A DNA stretch of 32,522 nt from an uncultured Anaerovibrio sp. (GTDB lineage: Bacteria > Bacillota > Negativicutes > Selenomonadales > Selenomonadaceae): positions 1 through 32,522 of the forward strand of contig CAKPVW010000020.1 of assembly GCA_934196075.1 (NCBI GenBank). Reading direction: 5' to 3'. Below are positions 25,527 to 32,522 of this stretch, one piece after another; position 1 is the first letter of the stretch, and each line of letters begins with the position of its first letter. The notes below the pieces were generated by a model that saw nothing but the letters and a program-made list of their open reading frames with translations, searched no databases and was not told the DNA's origin. Both the position numbers and the translations under genes were made by a program.

Positions 25527-26090
25527 CTAATTTACCTCTGCCAGAGATACCATAATGAATTTAGCGCGAAAAACCTCCTGCTTTTCATTTCTGGTCTTAA
25601 CCCAGACAAAGAACTTGTTACTTCTTTGCTTGATTACCTCAGCCTTGGCTATCAGCATCTCCCCTACCTTTACAGGAACCTTGTACTTTATATTGGCTAC
25701 ACCTGTAACGGCCAAAGGTGAGTCTATGAGAGCCAAAGCCAGAGAATTAGCCTGGGAAAATATATAATGCCCCTTGGCAATCTTGTTTCTGGCAAATACC
25801 ATATCTTCGGTTATCTTCAACAGTGATATGCCGGAATGACCTCTCTCCAAGTCGATAACATCCCCTACCACTTCTGTTTTTTCCAGAGCTGTGATGTTAT
25901 TTTGGGCTTTTTCGGCCACCTGGCGGATACGCTCCCGTACCTCGGGAATCCCCAGCTCCATCCGATCCAGGCGGATGGTCTGTATGCTGACTTTGAACAG
26001 CCCTGCCAGCTCCTCATCTGTCAGGAAAGGCTTCTCCTGTACCTGACGTACTAGGATTTCATGTCTTTCTTTTTTCTTCATTCTTGCCAT
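25527..26090 (-). CDS. fapR: Fatty-acid and phospholipid biosynthesis repressor FapR
   Basis: A 187-residue malonyl-CoA-responsive repressor. The N-terminal DeoR-like helix-turn-helix (TDEELAGLFKVSIQTIRLDRMELGI, about 24-48) is linked to a hot-dog effector domain (about 65-185) with SQANSLALALIDSPLAVTG. In the studied family, malonyl-CoA binding releases DNA. ATG at 26090 lies six bases after AGGTG; an extension to 26141 has no site. It is the first gene of the operon, and its promoter carries a FapR-like operator, so autorepression is expected. Confidence 0.93.
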   Translation of the reverse strand: MARMKKKERHEILVRQVQEKPFLTDEELAGLFKVSIQTIRLDRMELGIPEVRERIRQVAEKAQNNITALEKTEVVGDVIDLERGHSGISLLKITEDMVFARNKIAKGHYIFSQANSLALALIDSPLAVTGVANIKYKVPVKVGEMLIAKAEVIKQRSNKFFVWVKTRNEKQEVFRAKFIMVSLAEVN

Positions 26091-26155
26091 CTTTTTCACC
26101 TGTACATAAAAACACGACATGTTGGAAGTTAATTTCTCCATATGTCATTTTAAAA

Positions 26156-26175
26156 ATTAGTACCAGCTCATATAA
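26156..26175. promoter_or_regulatory. FapR operator candidate
   Basis: One half-site, ATTAGTACC (26156-26164), is excellent against the palindromic TTAGTACC-type FapR box as I recall it. The other half, TCATATAA (26168-26175), is degenerate. It lies directly downstream of the predicted transcription start, where a repressor would block initiation. Confidence 0.6.
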
Positions 26176-26185
26176 CTTGATTGCA

Positions 26186-26214
26186 ATTATACAAAATTAT
26201 GCAAAAAAAGGCAA
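26186..26214 (-). promoter_or_regulatory. fapR-fab operon promoter
   Basis: On the - strand: TTGCCT (26214-26209), a 17-bp spacer, and a perfect TATAAT (26191-26186), the same elements as the recA promoter. The start would be near 26179 and the leader to fapR about 90 nt. Confidence 0.75.
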
Positions 26215-26271
26215 GCCCTAAAACACAAAAACTGAAAAATAGTCCACAGACCACATATCACCTTCAAAACC

Positions 26272-26300
26272 ATTATAATAAAAAACCCCTATTTAGTACA
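26272..26300 (-). promoter_or_regulatory. Possible distal promoter with a FapR-like half-site
   Basis: On the - strand: a weak -35 TGTACT (26300-26295), a 17-bp spacer, and TATAAT (26277-26272). The + strand TTAGTAC (26293-26299) overlaps the -35. This lies in the 361-bp gap 26091-26451, which otherwise holds the main fapR promoter, its operator, an imperfect hairpin (26343-26376) and the rpmF terminator. Confidence 0.35.
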
Positions 26301-26402
26301 GTATTTTTTACCTATGATCCATGATATTACTTATATATTAAATCAGTCTCCTCAACTAATAGGGAGATGTCTGATATCCATTTATTTCCATATCAAAGTA
26401 AA

Positions 26403-26442
26403 ATGAGCAGAATTTCCATTACAAAAACGGAAATCTGCTCAT
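26403..26442 (-). terminator. rpmF terminator
   Basis: On the - strand, ATGAGCAGA-TTTCC (26442-26429) pairs with GGAAAT-TCTGCTCAT (26417-26403) with one bulged base, then TTTTAC. It starts 10 nt after the rpmF stop and separates yceD-rpmF from the fapR operon. Confidence 0.75.
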
Positions 26443-26451
26443 ATTACTCAA

Positions 26452-26631
26452 TTATTCAGCTGCGGAAATAACTTCCTTGCCATCATAGTAACCACACTCT
26501 GTGCAAACATGATGAGGCAACTTTGGCTCGTGGCACTGTGGACATGCTACATAACCAGGAACTTCCAGCTTCCAATTAGCACGACGGGAATCACGACGAG
26601 CCTTGGACATCTTACGCTTAGGTACTGCCAT
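26452..26631 (-). CDS. rpmF: 50S ribosomal protein L32
   Basis: A 59-residue ribosomal protein with the usual [20 protein letters not shown] start. Four cysteines (C30, C33, C43, C46) form a zinc ribbon, so this is the zinc-binding C+ form. ATG at 26631 has GGAGGTG nine bases upstream; the extra in-frame codons to 26643 lie inside that site. It follows yceD by 66 bp, the standard pairing. Confidence 0.97.
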   Translation of the reverse strand: MAVPKRKMSKARRDSRRANWKLEVPGYVACPQCHEPKLPHHVCTECGYYDGKEVISAAE

Positions 26632-26697
26632 TTCAGGATACACCTCCTTAAATTCTCTGTAAGAATTATTTATTTGCCTTTTATCCCAATAGGAATT

Positions 26698-27210
26698 TTA
26701 CGGCTTTAATAGTTGCTGCAATGCCGCCAGTCTTGGGTCAATAACAGTACGGTCACAGCCACAATCGCCATGATTGAGGTTGGCACCGCACTTCAGGCAC
26801 AAACCGCGACAATCAGCGTTGCATATATTATTCAATGGTTGATCCGACAGCAGCACATCCCGCATAACCGGAGCAAGATCTATCACATCACCATTAAAAT
26901 AATTCACGATTCTGGTTTTTTCACCATTTTTCACTGGCTCACTGCCCTGCTGAAACTCCTCATTAAACTCGTGAACCTGCTTCAGAGTAGATGGCTCTAG
27001 GCAACGGTCACAAACAAAGGATTTGGTACAGAAAATGCTACCAGTAAACCGGTAACAGCGTCCAGTATTCACATATTCTCCCTTGATGAGAATACCTCCC
27101 TCAAAGGAATAGTTCTCCGTCTGGGCATCCAGCTCCTGAGCATTGGTTACAAACTCAAAGGGCACTACTTCCCCCAAACGATCTGCTAAATCGGAGATAT
27201 TTATTTTCAT
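26698..27210 (-). CDS. YceD/DUF177-family protein
   Basis: A 170-residue DUF177 (YceD) protein. The family is commonly encoded beside rpmF and is linked to ribosome or rRNA biology, but its biochemical role is not settled. Two cysteine groups are visible: a CDRCLEP motif in the middle and a C-terminal set, CNADCRGLCLKCGANLNHGDCGC, which is characteristic and probably binds metal. ATG at 27210 is preferred, with GAGGT about ten bases upstream; the longer reading to 27270 starts inside the promoter region. It is first in the yceD-rpmF unit. Confidence 0.85.
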   Translation of the reverse strand: MKINISDLADRLGEVVPFEFVTNAQELDAQTENYSFEGGILIKGEYVNTGRCYRFTGSIFCTKSFVCDRCLEPSTLKQVHEFNEEFQQGSEPVKNGEKTRIVNYFNGDVIDLAPVMRDVLLSDQPLNNICNADCRGLCLKCGANLNHGDCGCDRTVIDPRLAALQQLLKP

Positions 27211-27278
27211 AAAAGTATCAACCTCATTAATCCTTCCACCACAATAGACATAATTGTACTTTTGCGGCACTGATGATA

Positions 27279-27307
27279 ATTATATCTATCCCCTAATGCT
27301 TTGTCAA
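27279..27307 (-). promoter_or_regulatory. Consensus promoter of yceD-rpmF
   Basis: A perfect TTGACA (27307-27302 on the - strand), a 17-bp spacer and a perfect TATAAT (27284-27279). It matches the sigma-A consensus fully. The start would be near 27272 and the leader about 60 nt. Confidence 0.85.
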
Positions 27308-27323
27308 GTAAAAGTTCTTGACA
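27302..27323. repeat. Inverted repeat over the yceD -35 box
   Basis: TGTCAAG (27302-27308) and CTTGACA (27317-27323) are perfect 7-bp arms with an 8-nt spacer, and one arm includes the -35. It may be an operator; chance symmetry is possible. Confidence 0.35.
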
Positions 27324-27384
27324 CCACATTTTTTATCTGAAGCTAATACCTCAGATTTTCAACTTATCCACAGGTCAAAAAATA

Positions 27385-29094
27385 TCAAAGGTCTGCCAGC
27401 ATTTCTACAGCTTTGCTGGCAGCTTCAGCAGCAGATACAATAGTAGTTTCCCCAGTACGGCGAACCTTTAACTCTAACGTATCTTCATCCACCGCCTTAG
27501 GACCTACAGTGATGCGAATAGGATAGCCGATCAAATCAGCATCCTTAAACTTGACGCCTGCTCTGTCCTTGCGGTCATCCAACAAAGCATCTACACCAGC
27601 AGCCTTCAGCTCATTATAGACCTTTTCTGCCAACTCCAGCTGCTGAGCATTCTTGCCATTAACTGGTACTACTACTACCTCAAAAGGAGCAATGGCTTTT
27701 GGCCAGATGATACCATTTTCATCATTATTCTGCTCAATAGCAGCAGCCATAGTACGACCTACACCAATACCATAGCACCCCATCATCATAGGCTTTTCTC
27801 GGCCATTTTCATCCAGGAAGGTAGCATGGAGAGCCTCAGAATACTTGGTGCCCAGAGTAAATACCTGACCAGCCTCAATACCTCTGGTCATCTTCATATG
27901 ACCGTTACAGTGTGGGCAGCAATCCCCCTCCTGCACCATGCGAATATCAGCTACTACTACATCCTTGAAATCCCGCTTGGGATTTACATTAATGTAATGG
28001 AAATCCTTTTCGTTAGCACCAGCACAGCCATTGTACATTTCCATAACAGTATGGTCTACAATAATCTTAGTGCCTTCCTTGATGCCAATAGGGCTCATAA
28101 AGCCAGGACAACCGCCAACAGCACGAATAGCATCATCCTCAGCCATACGCAGTTCCAAAGCACCCTCCACCAGATTAATAACCTTTACGTCATTTACCTC
28201 GTGGTCACCACGAACAAAGCACAGCACCACTTCATCAGTATCAGTCTGGAAAGCAACAGCCTTAATACACTTTTCCATAGGCAAAGCCAAATATTCAGCT
28301 ACCATTTCAATGGTGGAGCAATTAGGAGTTTCCTTTTTCTCCAAAGGCAGGATTTCTTCTTCGTCAGCCTTGATAACCTTCAGTTCTGCCTTTTCGTCAC
28401 TGGCTGCATAGTCACAGGTATCACAATAAGCAATGCTGGATTCACCAGCCTCAGCCAGAACGGTGAATTCATGGGAATGCCCACCGCCAATAGCACCATT
28501 ATCAGCCTCAACAGGACGGAAATTCAGGCCCATGCGAGTGTAAATATTGGTATAAGCGTCATACATCTTCTTGTAGGACTCGTTCATACCCTCTTCATCT
28601 TTATCAAAAGAATAGAGATCCTTCATAATGAATTCTCTCCCCCGCATCAAGCCGAAACGAGGACGAATTTCATCCCGATATTTATTCTGAATCTGATACA
28701 GCATCAAAGGAAGCTGCTTGTAGGAGCGCACCTCATCACGTACCAAAGTAGTAACCATTTCCTCATGGGTAGGACCCAAACAGAACTGACGGCCATGACG
28801 GTCAGTAACTCTTACCATCTCTGCACCATATACAGGCCAGCGACCACTTTCCTGCCAGATTTCAGCTGGCTGAAGAATTGGCATGGATATTTCCTGCCCA
28901 CCAGCAGCATCCATTTCCTCACGGATAATCTCCTCTATTTTTTTGATAGTACGCCAAGCCAAAGGCAGATAGCTGTACAAGCCCCCGGCAGCCTTGCGAA
29001 TCATACCGGCCCGCAGCATCAGCTGATGGCTTCTTACCTCTGCCTCAGCAGGAGTTTCTCTCAAAGTTGGTGCATAAAGATTAGTTGTACGCAA
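27385..29094 (-). CDS. proS: Prolyl-tRNA synthetase (bacterial type)
   Basis: A 569-residue class II synthetase that charges tRNA-Pro. Motif 2 (KYRDEIRPRFGLMRGREFIMKDLYSF) and motif 3 (GCYGIGVGRTMAAAIEQ) flank the inserted YbaK-like editing domain (about 225-400), so this is the long bacterial form. The C-terminal anticodon-binding domain contains LLDDRKDRAGVKFKDADLIGYP. The start is TTG at 29094, giving MRTTNLYAPTLRETPAEAE, with GAGGAGG about ten bases upstream inside the end of ispG. It is the last gene of the cdsA-dxr-rseP-ispG-proS series, with a two-base gap from ispG. Confidence 0.97.
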   Translation of the reverse strand: MRTTNLYAPTLRETPAEAEVRSHQLMLRAGMIRKAAGGLYSYLPLAWRTIKKIEEIIREEMDAAGGQEISMPILQPAEIWQESGRWPVYGAEMVRVTDRHGRQFCLGPTHEEMVTTLVRDEVRSYKQLPLMLYQIQNKYRDEIRPRFGLMRGREFIMKDLYSFDKDEEGMNESYKKMYDAYTNIYTRMGLNFRPVEADNGAIGGGHSHEFTVLAEAGESSIAYCDTCDYAASDEKAELKVIKADEEEILPLEKKETPNCSTIEMVAEYLALPMEKCIKAVAFQTDTDEVVLCFVRGDHEVNDVKVINLVEGALELRMAEDDAIRAVGGCPGFMSPIGIKEGTKIIVDHTVMEMYNGCAGANEKDFHYINVNPKRDFKDVVVADIRMVQEGDCCPHCNGHMKMTRGIEAGQVFTLGTKYSEALHATFLDENGREKPMMMGCYGIGVGRTMAAAIEQNNDENGIIWPKAIAPFEVVVVPVNGKNAQQLELAEKVYNELKAAGVDALLDDRKDRAGVKFKDADLIGYPIRITVGPKAVDEDTLELKVRRTGETTIVSAAEAASKAVEMLADL

Positions 29095-29096
29095 TT

Positions 29097-30167
29097 TTAT
29101 TTTTCCTCCTCAACCAGAATCGCATCTATTTCCTTGAAAAGTTCTTCCACCAGATCCTTTTCATCCACCTTACGGATGATTTCTCCCTTGCGGAATACCA
29201 GACCAACACCATTGCCACCGGCAATGCCTACGTCAGCCCCCTTGGCCTCTCCAGGACCATTAACCACACATCCCATAACAGCCACGGAAATAGGCGCTTT
29301 TATATTGGATAATCTTTCCTCTACCTGCTCTGCAATACCTGCCAAATCAATACAGGTACGACCACAGGTAGGACAGGAAATCAAGGTCGGGCCATATTCC
29401 CTCATCCCCAGTGATTTCAGGATTTCATTGGCTACCTTGACCTCCACTACAGGATCTCCTGTCAGGGAAATACGGAAGGTATCACCAATACCCTGAGCCA
29501 GCAAAGCCCCAATTCCCACAGCAGATTTAATCATACCTGTACGGGCTGTACCAGCCTCAGTAATGCCCAAATGCAGAGGATAGTCCACCTTTTCTGACAT
29601 AAGCTGATAAGCCTCCAGAGTCAAAGGTACATCATGGGCTTTCAGGGATATTTTCATATCGTAGAAGTCCTGCTGCTCCAAGATCCTTACATGCTGCAGG
29701 GCAGATTCTACCAAAGCCTCTGCCGTAACGCCGCCATATTTCTCCAAAAGAGTTTTGTCCAAGGAGCCAGCATTGACACCAATACGAATAGGAATATGAT
29801 TGGCTTTTGCTTCCTTCACCACAGCTCTTACCCTATCTTCACTGCCAATATTGCCAGGATTCAGCCGCAATGCCGAAATTCCCTGTTTGATGGCTTCCAA
29901 GGCTAAACGATAATCAAAATGAATATCTGCCACCAAGGGAACCTTTACTTTGGCTATAATATTCCCCAGATTCTGAGCAGCCTCCATATCAGGCACTGCC
30001 AAACGGACAATATCACAGCCTGCAGCCTGCAGCGCATTAATCTGAGCTACGGTAGCCTCAGTATCTGTAGTTTTGGTATTGGTCATGGATTGAACAGAAA
30101 TCGGTGCTCCGTCACCAATAGCCACATTACCAATATAGATTCTTCTGGTCTTTTTCCGTTCTATCAT
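29097..30167 (-). CDS. ispG: 4-hydroxy-3-methylbut-2-enyl diphosphate synthase
   Basis: A 356-residue iron-sulfur enzyme of the MEP pathway, reducing the cyclic diphosphate MEcPP to HMBPP. The N-terminal TIM barrel has GDGAPISVQSMTNTKT. The C-terminal domain holds the [4Fe-4S] ligands C265 and C268 (SCPTCGRT), C300 (MGCVVNGPGEA) and E307. ATG at 30167 has AGGAAGTG upstream. It shares the operon with dxr, so two steps of one pathway are encoded here, separated by rseP. Confidence 0.96.
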   Translation of the reverse strand: MIERKKTRRIYIGNVAIGDGAPISVQSMTNTKTTDTEATVAQINALQAAGCDIVRLAVPDMEAAQNLGNIIAKVKVPLVADIHFDYRLALEAIKQGISALRLNPGNIGSEDRVRAVVKEAKANHIPIRIGVNAGSLDKTLLEKYGGVTAEALVESALQHVRILEQQDFYDMKISLKAHDVPLTLEAYQLMSEKVDYPLHLGITEAGTARTGMIKSAVGIGALLAQGIGDTFRISLTGDPVVEVKVANEILKSLGMREYGPTLISCPTCGRTCIDLAGIAEQVEERLSNIKAPISVAVMGCVVNGPGEAKGADVGIAGGNGVGLVFRKGEIIRKVDEKDLVEELFKEIDAILVEEEK

Positions 30168-30181
30168 TTTGCTGTCACTTC

Positions 30182-31270
30182 CTATTTAGTCAGATCGTTA
30201 AATGTGGTAAATAACATCAGGCTAACAAGAATTACAACGCCTGTTACCTGAATATAGTACATAACCACTGGTTTCATAGGTTTGCCACGCAAAGCCTCTA
30301 ATACCAACATAATAAAATGTCCTCCATCCAGAGCCGGAATCGGCAGCAAATTGACAATTCCCAAATTGAGACTAAGAAATGCTGCAAACCCCAGTAAAGG
30401 CCAAATTCCTTGCTCTGCCACCTGGCCTGCCATCTGAGCTACTCCTATAGGCCCAGACAATTCCGCTGTACTAACTGTACCCTGAACCAACTGAACCAGA
30501 CCGCCAATCATTGCCCCGATTATATAAATTTCCTTGGTTACAGCCATACCTGCCGCTTCTATAATCCCTGGATGATAATAATCAGCACTGCTGGTAATAC
30601 CAATCACAGCTCTTTGACTAGCAGCATCCTTCTCTGGTATCAAGGTAGTAGCCAGCTCCTGTCCATTTCGCTGATAAGTAACCTTAAAGGGGCGCTCCGC
30701 TTTGCCCTGCATCATTTGAGAAATCTCATTCCAGTGAGATACAGGTTTGCCATCAATGGTCAGCAATCTATCCCCTGCTTGCAAGCCTGCCATAGCAGCT
30801 GGCTTATCCTCTATAACAGCGCCAATAACCGGTTCTGGTGAAGGTGTAGCCACTCCCTGCGCCAGAAAAAGTCCAAAAAAGATAAATACAGGCAAAAGAA
30901 AATTCATAAATGATCCTGCCAGTATCACCGCCATACGCGCCCAAATAGGACGACGGAAGTAGGCTCTCTCGCCTGCATCTTCCTCATCAGGTATTACAAT
31001 AAGCTTGTCCTTGTTGCGGCTTCCGGATCTATCCATATTCTCAATTATCTCGTAATCCATACCAGCGATGCGGTTAAAGCCGCCCAAAGGTATTGCCCGG
31101 AGAGTATACATGGTTTCACCATATTTTTTACTCCAAACCTTAGGACCAAAACCAATGGCAAATTCATCTACCCTCATACCCGTTAGCTTGGCTACTATAA
31201 AATGTCCCAACTCGTGTACAGATACCAACAAGCCAAAAACAAACATAGCACCTATAACTTTAATTAACAT
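30182..31270 (-). CDS. rseP: Site-2 intramembrane metalloprotease RseP
   Basis: A 362-residue membrane zinc protease that cleaves substrates such as anti-sigma factors within the membrane. The zinc motif HELGH (19-23) lies in the first membrane helix and the third ligand in NLLPIPALDGGHF. One PDZ domain (about 150-215: AGLQAGDRLLTIDGKPV) lies between, rather than the two of E. coli RseP, a common Firmicute arrangement. AAGAGGTG five bases before the ATG supports the start. No anti-sigma gene is in the window. Confidence 0.93.
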   Translation of the reverse strand: MLIKVIGAMFVFGLLVSVHELGHFIVAKLTGMRVDEFAIGFGPKVWSKKYGETMYTLRAIPLGGFNRIAGMDYEIIENMDRSGSRNKDKLIVIPDEEDAGERAYFRRPIWARMAVILAGSFMNFLLPVFIFFGLFLAQGVATPSPEPVIGAVIEDKPAAMAGLQAGDRLLTIDGKPVSHWNEISQMMQGKAERPFKVTYQRNGQELATTLIPEKDAASQRAVIGITSSADYYHPGIIEAAGMAVTKEIYIIGAMIGGLVQLVQGTVSTAELSGPIGVAQMAGQVAEQGIWPLLGFAAFLSLNLGIVNLLPIPALDGGHFIMLVLEALRGKPMKPVVMYYIQVTGVVILVSLMLFTTFNDLTK

Positions 31271-31281
31271 GCAATCACCTC

Positions 31282-32433
31282 TTAGAGCTTGGCCAGCTGC
31301 TTCCTGGTATAATCTCTAGCCCATTCATCCGCAGCCAATAATTGGTCCAAATCAGGCTTGTACTCCACCTTGCCAGCCTCCATAGCTGTTTCTATCAATC
31401 TGTATATATCCAAAAAGCCAGCCTGTCCCTTCAAAAATGCCTCGACAGCTACCTCATTGGCTCCATTCATAATACATGGCATGGTCCCACCTGTACGGCC
31501 TGCCTCAAAGGCCAGCTTCAAGCCACGGAAGGTTTCCATATCAGGCTTTTCAAAGGTCAGCTTGCCCAGCTCGTAAAAATCTACCCTTGGAAAATGAGAA
31601 GCCACTCTATCAGGATAGGTCAAAGCATATTGAATAGGCAGTCTCATATCGGTACAGCCCAACTGAGCCATAACTGTGCCATCTTGATACTGTACCATGG
31701 AATGGACAATGCTCTGAGGATGTACCACCACCTGAATCTGATCATAGCTTACATCATAGAGCCATCTAGCCTCTATAACTTCCAGTCCCTTATTAACCAG
31801 AGAGGCAGAATCTACCGTAATTTTCTGCCCCATATTCCAAGTAGGATGTGCCAATACATCCTTCTTAGACACCTGAGTCAGTTCATTTGCCTTACGGCCC
31901 CGGAAAGGACCGCCAGAAGCTGTCAGAATTAGCTTTTCTACAGCCCCTCTATCCTGTCCCTGCAAGCACTGGAACAAAGCACAATGCTCGCTATCCACGG
32001 GCAAAATAGCTCTCCCCAGCTCCTTGGCCTTAGCCATAACCAGTTCCCCAGCTACCACCAAGGTTTCTTTGTTGGCAAGGGCAATGTCCTTGCCAGCCTC
32101 CAACGCTGCCAAGGTAGGCTCCAAGCCTGCAAATCCCATTAGAGAGGTTACAACCACCTGAGCCTCAGGATAGGCAGCCGCCTCAATCACCGCCTGACGG
32201 CCTCCAGCCAGCTCTGTTTTCCCAGTATACCTCTGCCGCAATCTTTTATAAGCATCTTCATCAGAAAGTACCGCCAATTGAGGCTGAAATTCTTCAATCT
32301 GCTTTTCCAACAGCTCATCACTGCGGTTAGCCACCAGTACGGACACATGAAATAAATCCGGATGTTCCCGCACTACATCAAGAGTTTGAGTACCTATAGA
32401 ACCAGTAGATCCCAATACAACAAGATTTTTCAT
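31282..32433 (-). CDS. dxr: 1-deoxy-D-xylulose 5-phosphate reductoisomerase
   Basis: A 383-residue enzyme converting DXP to MEP with NADPH, the first committed MEP-pathway step and the target of fosmidomycin. The NADPH motif GSTGSIG (8-14), ANKETLVVAGELV, the metal-binding DSEHCALFQCL, and SGGPFRG with HPTWNMG are present. The ATG at 32433 lies 12 bp after the cdsA stop with AGGGG nearby. rseP follows after 11 bp. Confidence 0.97.
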   Translation of the reverse strand: MKNLVVLGSTGSIGTQTLDVVREHPDLFHVSVLVANRSDELLEKQIEEFQPQLAVLSDEDAYKRLRQRYTGKTELAGGRQAVIEAAAYPEAQVVVTSLMGFAGLEPTLAALEAGKDIALANKETLVVAGELVMAKAKELGRAILPVDSEHCALFQCLQGQDRGAVEKLILTASGGPFRGRKANELTQVSKKDVLAHPTWNMGQKITVDSASLVNKGLEVIEARWLYDVSYDQIQVVVHPQSIVHSMVQYQDGTVMAQLGCTDMRLPIQYALTYPDRVASHFPRVDFYELGKLTFEKPDMETFRGLKLAFEAGRTGGTMPCIMNGANEVAVEAFLKGQAGFLDIYRLIETAMEAGKVEYKPDLDQLLAADEWARDYTRKQLAKL

Positions 32434-32445
32434 TTTACATTACCC

Positions 32446-32522
32446 CTATTTGGCTGCTATATCCACAAACTGTACAAAATAGTAAACAAAAGGTACAGTA
32501 TAAATTACACTATCAAATCTAT
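32446..32522 (-). CDS. cdsA: Phosphatidate cytidylyltransferase, C-terminal end only
   Basis: The last 25 codons of a gene that continues beyond the window. The frame reads RFDSVIYTVPFVYYFVQF, then VDIAAK and a TAG stop. The RFDS segment is the end of the CdsA signature (family form DRxDS), followed by the final hydrophobic helix. CdsA makes CDP-diacylglycerol. cdsA directly upstream of dxr is the usual order in this gene cluster, which supports the call. Confidence 0.75.
   Translation of the reverse strand, partial: RFDSVIYTVPFVYYFVQFVDIAAK

Noticed and set aside
26343..26376. Imperfect hairpin (ATCAG/CTGAT with TCTCC/GGAGA) upstream of the distal fapR promoter
   Set aside because: It has a 3-nt asymmetric bulge and no T-tract on either strand, too weak to call a terminator or RNA element.
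27826..29496. A 556-codon open frame on the + strand
   Set aside because: It lies antisense to proS and the end of ispG, both unmistakable full-length genes. It has no recognisable domain and no ribosome site, so it is a composition shadow.
1..32522. CRISPR arrays, insertion sequences, tRNA or rRNA genes
   Set aside because: No regularly spaced repeats, transposase motifs, terminal inverted repeats or cloverleaf sequences were seen on either strand.

Overview
The window looks like a chromosomal segment of a Gram-negative-type Firmicute (Negativicutes, probably Selenomonadales; this is inference). It combines Firmicute-type lipid genes (FapR repressor, FabK-type enoyl-ACP reductases, the yceD-rpmF and fapR-plsX-fab clusters, LL-diaminopimelate aminotransferase) with an AcrAB/MexAB-type RND efflux pump, which needs an outer membrane. 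Shine-Dalgarno sites are strong, non-ATG starts (TTG, GTG) are common, and several sigma-A-like promoters with 17-18 bp spacers are readable. No tRNA, rRNA, CRISPR array, insertion sequence or origin was seen.

Layout, left to right. On the + strand are a LysR regulator (74-952), dapL (1120-2349) and a DUF815 AAA+ ATPase (2450-3700); the last two are preceded by promoter-like sequences and hairpins with T-tracts. From about 3.85 to 8.41 kb comes an AT-rich accessory island encoding a GATC-type restriction-modification system. On the - strand it has a third, start-less DNA methyltransferase, a DpnM/Dam-like methylase, a DpnA-like methylase and a DUF2806 protein. Divergently on the + strand it has a small XRE controller protein and a MutH/Sau3AI-family nuclease. 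The 115-bp divergent region carries two matching TTCAC-N5-GTGAA palindromes placed around overlapping promoters. Neither gene beside this region has a canonical start codon.

The rest (8.5-32.5 kb) is core genome, all on the - strand. In transcription order, from right to left, it reads: the end of cdsA, then dxr-rseP-ispG-proS (isoprenoid precursors, site-2 protease, prolyl-tRNA synthetase); yceD-rpmF; fapR-plsX-fabH-fabK-fabD-fabG-acpP-(FabK-like)-fabF-rnc, a nearly complete fatty-acid initiation and elongation operon with its own repressor and ending in RNase III; an MBL-fold hydrolase; the two-gene RND efflux operon; recA-recX; and guaA.

The most distinctive material is the R-M island. 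It has three methylases, one compact MutH-type nuclease, a DUF2806 partner, controller boxes, and an ACG codon (or lost ATG) at the expected start of the controller. Secondary points of interest are the hairpin leader of dapL, a second FapR-like half-site over a possible distal fapR promoter, and two FabK-family paralogues in one operon.
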